Assembly: GCA_003167055.1 (NCBI GenBank)
Contig: PMUE01000149.1
Location: 1 to 13,259 of the forward strand
Length of the DNA: 13,259 nucleotides
Source of the DNA: Vulcanimicrobiota bacterium
GTDB lineage: Bacteria; Vulcanimicrobiota; Vulcanimicrobiia; Vulcanimicrobiales; Vulcanimicrobiaceae
Direction of reading: 5' to 3'
In this document: positions 1 through 7,460 of the stretch, piece after piece
Layout: every line of letters begins with the position of its first letter
Position numbering within the stretch: the stretch's first letter is position 1
Notes under the pieces: model-generated
Seen by the model: only the letters and a program-made list of their open reading frames with translations
Told to the model about the DNA's origin: nothing
The model's database searches: none
Made by a program: the position numbers and the translations under genes

Positions 1-2931
1 GGCGGCGTCGTCGATGCGGAGGGTCAACTGGCAAGCGGCGAGCCGCTGCCGAGCTTCGACGGCGGCGTCACGCTGGCGGGCGGATACGTCGCGCAGTTTG
101 CGGTTGCGGGGAGCGGCCTCATCGCACTGCACGGCGACGGCGTCCGGCTCGATCACGTGGTCGGCGGTATCGACAACATCTACACGGTGGCATCGGGCAA
201 TCTCGACGCGCTGACGTCGGGAACACCGCAGTATGCCATCGACGCACGCGTACCGGCCGGGAGTTTGCAAACCGCGATCGCCGCGCTCGGCATCAACGGC
301 CACTACAGTGAAGGCACGTTTAACGCCTCGCTCAGCGTGCGCGGGTCCGGCCTTGATCCGCACGTCGAGGGGCCGATTGCGGTGCCGGCCGGATCGATCA
401 ACGGCTTGTACTACATTGACGCGAGCGGCATCATCGGTGCCGACCGCAGCGGCGTGGCGGTGCGCGACGGCGCGGTGACCTTGGCGACCACGCAGCTCGC
501 CTTCGACGCGGCCGAGAATCCGCACGTCAGCGCGTTGCAGCTGGACACCACACACGCCGATCTCTCGGACTTCAACAATTTCTTTAATACCGGCGATACG
601 CTTAGCGGCACCGGGAGCGTGCGCTTCGACGTGATTTCGCAGGCGCACCGTCTGTCGAGCAACGGCGACATTGCGATCGCCGGCTTTCGCTATCGCAACT
701 TGCCCTTTGGGAATACCAACGCATCGTGGTCGAGTGCGCACAACGTGTTGCGCGGATCGCTCGACGTCAACGGTCCCGCGGGCGTGTTGCAGTCGCACGG
801 CTCGATCGCTGCGGCGAACGATGTCGACCTCTTGCCGCGGATGCGCAATTCATATTACGACCTCAGCGCTCAAGTCAGCCAATTCGATCTTTCGACCTGG
901 ATTGCGGCGCTCGGGTATCCGGAGGTCGCCGTCACCGGCCGCGTCAATGGCCAGGCCACGGTCAACGGCACGTATCCGTTGCTGCAGATGCGCGGCAACG
1001 CAAGCATGCAAAACGGCACGGTCTGGCGCTTACCGATCAACACCGCGGCGATGACGTTTTCATCGAACGGCGGTCGTCTCACCATCGACGCGTTCGATCT
1101 GAGTGCGCCCGGACTCACCGCGAGTGCAAGCGGCAGCCTCGGTTTTTCGACGCACGCACCGCTCGCGCTTACGCTCAATGCCAGTTCGAGCGATCTGCCG
1201 GAGCTCGTCGCACAGCTCTGGCGCATGCAGCTGCCGGTAAAAGGCGACTTCGCGGCCACGCTGCGGATCGGCGGCACGCTTGCGAACGCGACGTACGAAG
1301 CGGCGTTCAATGCGAAGAACGCCGTGCTCTACGGCATCAATGTGCCGTCGGCGTACGGCGAGCTCGCGCTCCAAGGCAACGACGTCGTGTTGCACAACGC
1401 GGGCGTCACGCTGCCCAAAGGCTCGATTGCCATCGCGGGCTCGGCGCCGATTCAAATCAGCCCCTTCCGCGTCGGCCCGCCGGGAAAACCGATCAGCCTG
1501 ACCGTCGAGGTGAAAGGCGTTGATCCGGGCGCGTTTGATACCCTGGCCGGCACCGGTACGAAATTCGGCGGCACGATCGACGGATCGCTCGCCATCGGCG
1601 GAACGGTTGCGGTTCCGCGCATCACCGGACGTTTCAGCGTGGCAAAGGGTACCTACGTCAGCGCCTTCGAACGCACGCCGATCACCGGCATCGAAGCGTC
1701 GGCGACCTTCGATCAAACGTCGGCGACGGTCGACAAATTGCAAGCGAAATTCGGCACCGGCACAGTCGCAGGCACCGGCCACATCAACTTCGGCGCCGCG
1801 ACCACCTACAACATCGATGTGAAAGCGCACGGCGCGCAACTCAACTTGCCCGACTACGGTGACGGCGCGCTCGATGCCGATCTCGCGCTGGTGCGCGCGA
1901 CCGGTTCGAGCGCGATGTTGCGCGGGAAGGTCACGGTATCGAACGCGACGATTCCGTTTGCCGCGTTTCTAGCCGCCGCGCAGAAAAGTTCGCAGAACAC
2001 TGGCCCGCCGCTGCCGCTCGACTTCGACGTGCAGATGGACGTCGGCAAGGGCGTACGCGTGCGCGGCTCGGGTTTCGGCGCGGGTCTCGACATCGGCGCA
2101 ACTGGCAGCGTCAATCTCTCCGGCAGTCTCGCGGCGCCCGCGCTCAAGGGCAGCTTCACGTCGACCAGCGGCACGCTGACCTACTACGACCGCGCCTTCC
2201 GCGTGCAATCGGCCAAGGTCGTCTTCGATCCGGCCCAAGGGATCATTCCGACCCTGCATGCGACCGCCACCACCCACATTTCGAACCCCGACCCCAACAG
2301 CGCGTACAGCTCGGTCGACGTCTCCGTCGCGGTAGAAGGCCCGGTGACCAATCCCCAGCTGACCTTTAGCTCGAGCCCTCCGGGCTACTCGAACGAACAG
2401 ATCCTGGCGATGATCGCCCCCTTTGGCGGCGTGATTCTCAGCGGGCTCTCGTATGCTCCCACACAGCCGGTCAACGGCGCGGCGCCAATCCCCGGCACTC
2501 AGCCCGTCGGCAGCACCTCGGCCTCGATCACCGCCGGCCAGGAGGCCTTTAACATTCTCAACGCCCAGTTTTCGGCCGGACTGCTCTCGCCGCTGGAGGG
2601 CGCGCTGTCCCAGAGTCTCGGCTTCCAAAACGTGAACCTGACCCTCGACTATTATGGGAACGTCGGATTCTCAGCGTCACGTTTCCTCGGCAAGACCGTG
2701 AACTTCTTATATGCCGCCACCTTCGGGATCCCGCAGCGCACCTCGTTCGGCTTGCAGCTGGTCGGCGAGCGTGCGACGACCGCGCAGCTTTCCTTCTATT
2801 TCACGAACGGCGTCCAGAAGCTGTTCTACGCACCGGTGGCGTCGGACACATCAGGCAACCGTCTCGCGGCTGGGTTGCCGCTGCAAGGCTCCGAGGGCTT
2901 CGCATTTACTTTCCAGCGACTTTTTTGGTGA
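1..2931 (+). CDS. tamB: TamB-family translocation/assembly protein (DUF490), 5' end missing
   Basis: The reading frame is open from the first base of the window, so the start lies upstream; 976 codons are visible. The product is a chain of AsmA/TamB-type beta repeats (alternating G, short hydrophobic strands, recurring 'GxLxxPxLxGxF' units). The last ~300 residues (from about nt 2026) form the conserved C-terminal TamB domain: 'KGVRVRGSGFGAGL', 'GSLAAPALKGSF', 'YYDRAFRVQSAKVVFDP', then 'VEGPVTNPQLTFSSSPP' and 'SNEQILAMIA'. TamB family proteins span the periplasm as a hydrophobic beta-taco groove. They are linked to phospholipid transport to the outer membrane and, with BamA-family partners, to barrel assembly. 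The protein ends in an aromatic pair (FW), like an outer-membrane beta-signal. Placement directly before bamA supports the call, as tamB sits next to an Omp85 gene in many phyla. The internal GTG at 157 is not the start, because conserved-looking repeat sequence continues upstream of it. Confidence 0.93.
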   Translation, partial: GGVVDAEGQLASGEPLPSFDGGVTLAGGYVAQFAVAGSGLIALHGDGVRLDHVVGGIDNIYTVASGNLDALTSGTPQYAIDARVPAGSLQTAIAALGINGHYSEGTFNASLSVRGSGLDPHVEGPIAVPAGSINGLYYIDASGIIGADRSGVAVRDGAVTLATTQLAFDAAENPHVSALQLDTTHADLSDFNNFFNTGDTLSGTGSVRFDVISQAHRLSSNGDIAIAGFRYRNLPFGNTNASWSSAHNVLRGSLDVNGPAGVLQSHGSIAAANDVDLLPRMRNSYYDLSAQVSQFDLSTWIAALGYPEVAVTGRVNGQATVNGTYPLLQMRGNASMQNGTVWRLPINTAAMTFSSNGGRLTIDAFDLSAPGLTASASGSLGFSTHAPLALTLNASSSDLPELVAQLWRMQLPVKGDFAATLRIGGTLANATYEAAFNAKNAVLYGINVPSAYGELALQGNDVVLHNAGVTLPKGSIAIAGSAPIQISPFRVGPPGKPISLTVEVKGVDPGAFDTLAGTGTKFGGTIDGSLAIGGTVAVPRITGRFSVAKGTYVSAFERTPITGIEASATFDQTSATVDKLQAKFGTGTVAGTGHINFGAATTYNIDVKAHGAQLNLPDYGDGALDADLALVRATGSSAMLRGKVTVSNATIPFAAFLAAAQKSSQNTGPPLPLDFDVQMDVGKGVRVRGSGFGAGLDIGATGSVNLSGSLAAPALKGSFTSTSGTLTYYDRAFRVQSAKVVFDPAQGIIPTLHATATTHISNPDPNSAYSSVDVSVAVEGPVTNPQLTFSSSPPGYSNEQILAMIAPFGGVILSGLSYAPTQPVNGAAPIPGTQPVGSTSASITAGQEAFNILNAQFSAGLLSPLEGALSQSLGFQNVNLTLDYYGNVGFSASRFLGKTVNFLYAATFGIPQRTSFGLQLVGERATTAQLSFYFTNGVQKLFYAPVASDTSGNRLAAGLPLQGSEGFAFTFQRLFW

Positions 2932-3046
2932 AAACCCCAGCATTTATGGGGTGGCAAGGACCACCCACTGCTAGAGCGAACCAGGGGCCGGAACTCTGCT
3001 GGCCTTCGTCAGCCTCCATGCCCACAGCAAGGACAACAAGAATCGC
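2932..3046 (+). other. tamB-bamA intergenic spacer with two competing small hairpins
   Basis: This 115-bp stretch is the largest non-coding gap in the window. Right after the tamB stop it holds an inverted repeat CCCCA (2935-2939) / TGGGG (2947-2951) with a 7-nt loop. A second inverted repeat, GGGTGG (2949-2954) / CCACCC (2961-2966), has loop CAAGGA. The two share bases 2949-2951, so they cannot both form. Neither is followed by a T-run, so an intrinsic terminator is not supported. I found no convincing -35/-10 pair. The ribosome site for bamA is weak: AAGGA at 3029-3033 is 13 nt from the ATG, and AAGAA at 3038-3042 is closer but poorer. Confidence 0.5.
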
Positions 3047-5320
3047 ATGATCTCCGACCTTCGGCGCGCGCCACGCGCTCTGGTGCGTAGCGCGGCCGCC
3101 GTGCTCGCCCTCGTCGTCGCGCTCACGATCGTCGCATCGCCGGCCGCTCGTTCCGCCGGCGCTCCGGAAATCGTCTCCGTCGACGTGACGGGCAACCTGC
3201 ACGTGCCGACGGCCACGATCATGCAAGTGATCCAAGCGCGCCCGGGCGAGGTGTACGATCCGAAGATCGTGCAGGGTGACCTGCAGCGCATTAGCGCCCT
3301 CGGCTATTTCGCCGACATTGCCGCGCCGCTCATTCGCGCGCGCCCGAACGGCGTTGCGATCACCTATCGGGTAATCGAATATCCGGTGATCACCAAGATC
3401 ACGTTCACCGGCAACAAGGCCGTCCCGAGCGACACGCTGCTCGCGCTGATGGACCTTTCGGTCGGGCAAGTGTTCAATAGCAACACCTTCCACTCAGACG
3501 TGCTCAAGATCAATAACTATTACGAGCGCATTGGGTACGGCGGCCAAGTGCCGTCGCACATCCACGATCTCAACTTCGATACCAAGACCGGCTCGCTCTC
3601 GCTTACCATCATCGAAGGTTTGACCGTTCGCGCGATCGACATCGGAGGCGATCACGTCTTACCGATTCCGTTGATCCTGCAGCAACTCACGCTCAAGCCG
3701 GGCATGGTGTATTCCGATCAGCTTCGTCAGAAGGACCAGGAAGCGCTCAAGAACTGGTACGACGACAAGTGGCATATCGAGCTCGGCAACTTCGAAGGCG
3801 GCATCGATCCGTCGACCATCGACGAAAAAGCCGGTACGGCCATCGTGAAGTACAACGTCGACGTGGCGCGCGTCGCCGCGGTGCAGATCACCGGGAACAC
3901 CCGCACCAAAGACCAAGTGATTCGCCGCCTACTGCGCGTCACGCCGGGTATGATCGTCAACACCGATTGGATCAAGGCCGACTACGAGCGTCTCAACGCG
4001 ACCGGCTACTTCTCCAAAGTCAATCCGGACATCAAACCGGGTCCCGATCCAAAGAAACCGCAGGACGTGACGATCGTGTGGCAAGTCACCGAGCAGCGCA
4101 CCGCGCAAGCGTCGGTCGGCTTCGGCTACTCCGGCGGCATCACCGGCGAAGGTCTCTACGGTACGCTTGGCTTCCAAGACACGAATCTGCACGGCACGGG
4201 CAACTCGGCGTCGATTCAGTTCCAGCAAGGCGCGCGCACCACGTCGGATACGCTCTCGGGCACGATTCCGTATTTGAGCGATTCGCCCAAGGGTTCGAAG
4301 TACTCGCTGAGCGCGAGCATCTTCTCGATCAAGCAGACCTACTATTATCCGGTCTACTCGGTGTCGTCGAACACCGTGGCGCCTGCGCCCGTCGTCGGCG
4401 GCACGCCGGTCCCGATTCCGGTGACGCTGTATGAAAACAGCACCTCATCGCTGATCGGCGGCGTCGTCTCGACCAGCGAATCGTCGCAGCAAGGCTTCAA
4501 CTTCTCGCTCGGCCGGCGGCTCTCGGATTACATCACCGCGTCACTCACGCCGCAGGTCTCGACCGTCAAATACTCGACCACGGTACCGGCGCCGTACTTC
4601 TTCTCGGGCTCGCAGCCCAACGTGCTGGTCGGCCCGACGCCTAATCCGCTCGAATCCAACGAAACCGTTAACGGCAGCTTCGGTATTGCGGCGACGTCGA
4701 TAGCCAACGTCAACACCGGCTTGCCGTATCAGCTCAACACGCTGACGTTTGGTCTCGGTACGTCGCCGATTACGGTCGACGATCCGTACAATCCGCGGCG
4801 CGGCTGGAAGGCTGCGTTCAGCGAGGCCATTTCATCGCCGTCGTTCGACTCGAGTTTCGACTACACCGAGACGACGCTCGACGTCGCGCGCTTCCTCCCC
4901 GTGCTGCGCGCGGCGACCCTCGGTATTCACGGCGCGGGCTATCTTTCGACCGGCGTGATCCCGCCCAACGAGTTGTTTACCTTCTCGGATCAACAGGTGC
5001 GCGGCTACAATACGGTCTTCTACGGTACCGATGCGTTCCTCGGACAAATCGAGTTACGCCAGCCGTTGACCGACGACCGGAAGCTCTCGATTGTGGCTTT
5101 CGTCGACGAACTCGAATACCGGATTCGCGGCGCGTATCCGGATCTCAATCCGTACACCAACCAAATCATCGGCTATCCGGGTGACTGGTCGTTGCGCGGC
5201 GATTTAGGCGTCGGCTTGCGTTTCGACGTGCCACAGCTTGGGCTGCACACGATTCGCATCGACTTCGCCAAGGGCGCCAACGGCGGCCACACCAGTTTCG
5301 GCATTGGCCAAAGCTTCTGA
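3047..5320 (+). CDS. bamA: BamA, outer-membrane beta-barrel assembly protein (Omp85)
   Basis: This 757-residue protein is the core of the BAM machine that folds and inserts outer-membrane barrels. An N-terminal signal peptide (Arg-rich start, hydrophobic residues about 15-30, small residues to about 38) fits Sec export. Four POTRA domains follow, each with a 'xITGN / xFTGN'-type first strand: about 41-112 (SVDVTGN), 113-192 (KITFTGN), 193-275 and 276-350 (VQITGN). E. coli has five and cyanobacteria typically three. The barrel runs from about 351 to 757 and includes 'DDPYNPRRG' (578-586) and the diagnostic loop-6 motif VRGY (651-654). The last residue is Phe (GIGQSF), the classic outer-membrane beta-signal. 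Two Pro/Ser/Thr-rich stretches (about 440-465 and 511-540) are probably surface loops. The ATG at 3047 is the only normal start after the in-frame stop at 2972 that keeps the signal peptide. Confidence 0.97.
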   Translation: MISDLRRAPRALVRSAAAVLALVVALTIVASPAARSAGAPEIVSVDVTGNLHVPTATIMQVIQARPGEVYDPKIVQGDLQRISALGYFADIAAPLIRARPNGVAITYRVIEYPVITKITFTGNKAVPSDTLLALMDLSVGQVFNSNTFHSDVLKINNYYERIGYGGQVPSHIHDLNFDTKTGSLSLTIIEGLTVRAIDIGGDHVLPIPLILQQLTLKPGMVYSDQLRQKDQEALKNWYDDKWHIELGNFEGGIDPSTIDEKAGTAIVKYNVDVARVAAVQITGNTRTKDQVIRRLLRVTPGMIVNTDWIKADYERLNATGYFSKVNPDIKPGPDPKKPQDVTIVWQVTEQRTAQASVGFGYSGGITGEGLYGTLGFQDTNLHGTGNSASIQFQQGARTTSDTLSGTIPYLSDSPKGSKYSLSASIFSIKQTYYYPVYSVSSNTVAPAPVVGGTPVPIPVTLYENSTSSLIGGVVSTSESSQQGFNFSLGRRLSDYITASLTPQVSTVKYSTTVPAPYFFSGSQPNVLVGPTPNPLESNETVNGSFGIAATSIANVNTGLPYQLNTLTFGLGTSPITVDDPYNPRRGWKAAFSEAISSPSFDSSFDYTETTLDVARFLPVLRAATLGIHGAGYLSTGVIPPNELFTFSDQQVRGYNTVFYGTDAFLGQIELRQPLTDDRKLSIVAFVDELEYRIRGAYPDLNPYTNQIIGYPGDWSLRGDLGVGLRFDVPQLGLHTIRIDFAKGANGGHTSFGIGQSF

Positions 5321-5344
5321 TCGATTGACGTGACAAGGAACACT

Positions 5345-6148
5345 ATGAAACGACGATACCTCGCAACACTGCTTCTCGTGCTCGGGCTTACCGCTGCTGT
5401 TGGGCCGGCCGCCATCGCGGCCGATCTCAACGACGTGGGCTTCCTCGATCAGTCCGCGCTCGGCAATCTGCCCGCGTTCGTCGCGGCGAACCAGCAGCTC
5501 GCGGCGTATAAATCACAACTCAACGGGCAGTTCGCCAACGCGATGCGCGGCGCGAGGAAAGATGCCGACAAGCAGCGCATCTCGCTGCAATTCCAGCAAG
5601 AGTTCTCCGACAAACAAAACGAGCTCGTAGGTCCGCTCTACCAGCGCACGCAGCTTGCCATCGCCAACGTGTCGTCTGCCCACAAGCTTTCGATCGTGGT
5701 CGACAAGCGCATCGTGATCTACGGCGGCCAAGACATCACAAGCGACGTCATCAGCGCGGTGCGCAGTGCAGCGGCGGTTCCGCCGCCGGCGGCGAGCCCC
5801 CCGCCCTCGGCGATCGGTTTCGTCGATCAATCGGCGCTGGCAAATTCGAACGACGTCAAGAGCGCGAGCAGTCAGCTGCAACAGTTCCAGACCGCGCAGC
5901 AGCCGATCTATGCCAAGCGTTTTAAAGACGCCACCAACGACGTCGCCAAACAGCAGGTGATGGCGGACTACAACAAGGCGATTTCGGACGAGCAAAACAA
6001 GTTGCTCAAGCCGTTGATCGATCAAACCAAGAACGCGACCGCGTCGGTCGCGCGCAGCAAGAATCTCTTGCTCGTGATCGATCGCGCCGACGTCGTCTTC
6101 GGAGGTACGGACATCACGCAAGATGTCCAAAATGCTCTTAACAAATAG
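5345..6148 (+). CDS. Periplasmic OmpH/Skp-like chaperone with two tandem OmpH modules
   Basis: A 267-residue exported protein. The ATG at 5345 has a good Shine-Dalgarno (AAGGAA, 5335-5340) and starts an ideal signal peptide (MKRR, hydrophobic core, PAAIA/A cleavage near residue 25), so the in-frame GTG at 5330 is unlikely. The mature part contains two copies of one module joined by a Pro-rich linker (about 140-156). Module A (31-139) starts 'VGFLDQSAL' and ends 'KLSIVVDKRIVIYGGQDITSDV'-like; module B (157-265) starts 'IGFVDQSAL' and ends 'VVFGGTDITQDV'. The middle of each is helical and Gln/Lys-rich, like the Skp arms. Skp/OmpH proteins normally carry one module of ~140-170 residues and act as trimeric holdases that keep unfolded outer-membrane proteins soluble in the periplasm. 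Following bamA by 24 bp fits that job. The duplication should alter oligomer stoichiometry (inference). Confidence 0.88.
   Translation: MKRRYLATLLLVLGLTAAVGPAAIAADLNDVGFLDQSALGNLPAFVAANQQLAAYKSQLNGQFANAMRGARKDADKQRISLQFQQEFSDKQNELVGPLYQRTQLAIANVSSAHKLSIVVDKRIVIYGGQDITSDVISAVRSAAAVPPPAASPPPSAIGFVDQSALANSNDVKSASSQLQQFQTAQQPIYAKRFKDATNDVAKQQVMADYNKAISDEQNKLLKPLIDQTKNATASVARSKNLLLVIDRADVVFGGTDITQDVQNALNK
5771..5793 (+). repeat. GC-only inverted repeats in the inter-module linker codons
   Basis: The DNA encoding the Pro-rich linker between the two OmpH modules contains GCGGCGG (5771-5777) facing CCGCCGC (5780-5786). It also has a perfect 12-nt palindrome GCCGCCGGCGGC (5782-5793). This is what Ala/Pro codons in a GC-rich genome can give by chance, but it would form a very stable hairpin at the domain boundary. 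Confidence 0.4.
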
Positions 6149-7460
6149 ACTTTATCTGCCAAAGCTGAAGCTTTGTCAGCTAAAGTCGCAATCTGCGATT
6201 GCTGTATTGTTGACAGCCGTATTATGCGGCTGTTCGCATGTCGATGTGCACTCGGCTACCGTCCGCGGTGTTGCCTACGTGCGCGTCGACGACGTGATCA
6301 AGCATCACCCGCTCTATCCGCAGCTCGACCAACTCAACAACGCGATCGCCGCGATCAACTTCGAGGCGTCGCTTCCGCACGCGCCGCTGACGCCGGCGCA
6401 GATCGCGGCGCAGACCAAGGATCTCAACGCGCAGCTGCAAGCGGCGCAGACTCGCGCAAATGCGATCATCGGGGCCAAGCAGCAACAGTACGGCCAGCAA
6501 GAACACGATGCCGAAGTTGCCGCGGTCAAGGCGGCCGGCATCGATCCCGCCGCGGCGGGGTTGGGCCAATCGATGAACGCGACCTCGGCGCAGCAGGCGC
6601 AAGCGGCAGCCGCGGCAGCGCAGCAAGGGTACGCGGCGTATCAGCAGGGCGTGATCGCGCAGGATAACGCCGCGATGCAATCGATTTCGCAGCAGCTGGC
6701 CAAAGCCGCCGACGATAAACTGCGTGCGCGCGCCGAAGAGTACCAGCAGAACGAGAGCGACCTTTCGCTCAAGCTTGCGCAAGAAGATTCACCCCAGCGC
6801 TTATCGTTGCGCACGCAGCTGAGCACGCTTGCGCTCAGCACCGATCAGCGCAAGAGCGTCAACGACCAGCTCGCGGCGCTCGATAAAAAAGAAGCCGATC
6901 AAATCAACGCGCTGCGCACCGAGGACGCGGCGGCACTTGCCGCCTACCGCGCGCAGCTCGGCGCGCAGACCTCGGCGCAGATCCGTTCGCAGCAGACCGC
7001 GATCCAGGCCCAGACCGGGGCCAAGCTCGCGCAGCGCCGCAACGCCGTCGGCGCGCAGCTTCGCGGCCTCGGCGCGGCACCCGTTCCGACCGTGAGCCTG
7101 CCGCCCGACCTCCGCCGGCGCCTCGAGCAGATTCACCAACAATACGCGGCCAAGTTCCAGGCCGATGCGCAGCAGGCGGTCGAAGAGTACCAAGCGACCA
7201 AGAGCGACCTTGACGCGCAGTTCTCCGCGCTGCATGGCCAAGGCACCACCGCTACCGGTGCTGCCGCGGTCCAACTTCGCGATCTGCAGAAGCGTCAGGT
7301 TCAGCTGCAGGGGCAAATTCAGGACCAAATCCAACGCGAGGCCGTGCGCCTGGCCAAGCAAAAGGGCTTCTCCCTCGTCCTCGACGACGTCCAAGCCGCG
7401 AACGGCGGCTATGACCTGACCAACGATCTTATTGCTGACCTCGAAAGCCAACACGAGTGA
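6123..7460 (+). CDS. Long coiled-coil lipoprotein with OmpH-type N- and C-terminal segments
   Basis: A 445-residue protein (442 if the second in-frame ATG at 6132 is used), overlapping the previous gene by 26 or 17 bp with no strong ribosome site, so translation is probably coupled. A basic N-region and hydrophobic stretch end in a lipobox LCGC, so Cys37 is the likely lipidated residue; Ser at +2 does not fit the Asp inner-membrane retention signal. After it comes an OmpH-like start 'VAYVRVDDVIKHHPLY' (50-65). The extreme C-terminus is OmpH-like, 'FSLVLDDVQAANGGYDLTNDL' in outline (416-436). Between them lie about 330 residues of Ala/Gln/Lys/Glu-rich helix, with breaks near 140-150 and at a Pro-rich spot (318-328). 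A motif recurs: 'EEYQQNESDL' (205-214) and 'EEYQATKSDL' (354-363). It looks like a Skp arm hugely lengthened. The role is inferred as a membrane-tethered periplasmic chaperone or spacer; substrate unknown. Confidence 0.75.
   Translation: MSKMLLTNRLYLPKLKLCQLKSQSAIAVLLTAVLCGCSHVDVHSATVRGVAYVRVDDVIKHHPLYPQLDQLNNAIAAINFEASLPHAPLTPAQIAAQTKDLNAQLQAAQTRANAIIGAKQQQYGQQEHDAEVAAVKAAGIDPAAAGLGQSMNATSAQQAQAAAAAAQQGYAAYQQGVIAQDNAAMQSISQQLAKAADDKLRARAEEYQQNESDLSLKLAQEDSPQRLSLRTQLSTLALSTDQRKSVNDQLAALDKKEADQINALRTEDAAALAAYRAQLGAQTSAQIRSQQTAIQAQTGAKLAQRRNAVGAQLRGLGAAPVPTVSLPPDLRRRLEQIHQQYAAKFQADAQQAVEEYQATKSDLDAQFSALHGQGTTATGAAAVQLRDLQKRQVQLQGQIQDQIQREAVRLAKQKGFSLVLDDVQAANGGYDLTNDLIADLESQHE
6160..6239 (+). 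promoter_or_regulatory. Ladder of overlapping inverted repeats in an AT-rich gene start
   Basis: Within 80 nt there are successive perfect inverted repeats, each sharing bases with or abutting the next: CAAAG/CTTTG (6160-6164, 6171-6175); AGCTGA/TCAGCT (6163-6168, 6176-6181); CTTT/AAAG (6171-6174, 6182-6185); GCAATC/GATTGC (6188-6193, 6197-6202); GCTGT/ACAGC (6201-6205, 6213-6217); ACAGCCG/CGGCTGT (6213-6219, 6227-6233); ATGCG/CGCAT (6224-6228, 6235-6239). Loops are 3-7 nt. GC content over 6141-6220 is 34 of 80 bases, against about 70 % over 6381-6460. The stretch lies just after the preceding gene's stop and encodes the lipoprotein signal peptide. Mutually exclusive pairings are the layout of an RNA switch or attenuator; a function is inferred, not shown. 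Confidence 0.35.

Noticed and set aside
157..159. GTG as the start of tamB
   Set aside because: The frame is open to base 1 and the residues before it continue the same beta-repeat pattern, so the gene is cut by the window edge.
726..1523. A 265-residue + strand frame inside tamB
   Set aside because: Out of frame with the conserved TamB sequence; composition dominated by Arg and His, as expected from a shifted GC-rich frame.
1060..1839. Long open frames on the minus strand inside tamB (also 1969-2628, 2906-3493 and 8040-8798)
   Set aside because: They mirror the codon periodicity of the + strand genes, are Arg/Asp/Ala-rich low-complexity products typical of GC-rich antisense frames, and have no recognisable motifs.
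2935..2966. Intrinsic terminator after tamB
   Set aside because: Hairpins are present but no T-run follows either of them.
2932..3046. Promoter for bamA in the spacer
   Set aside because: CATTTAT is a weak -10 lookalike with no matching -35 at proper spacing. Absence of a promoter is not proven.
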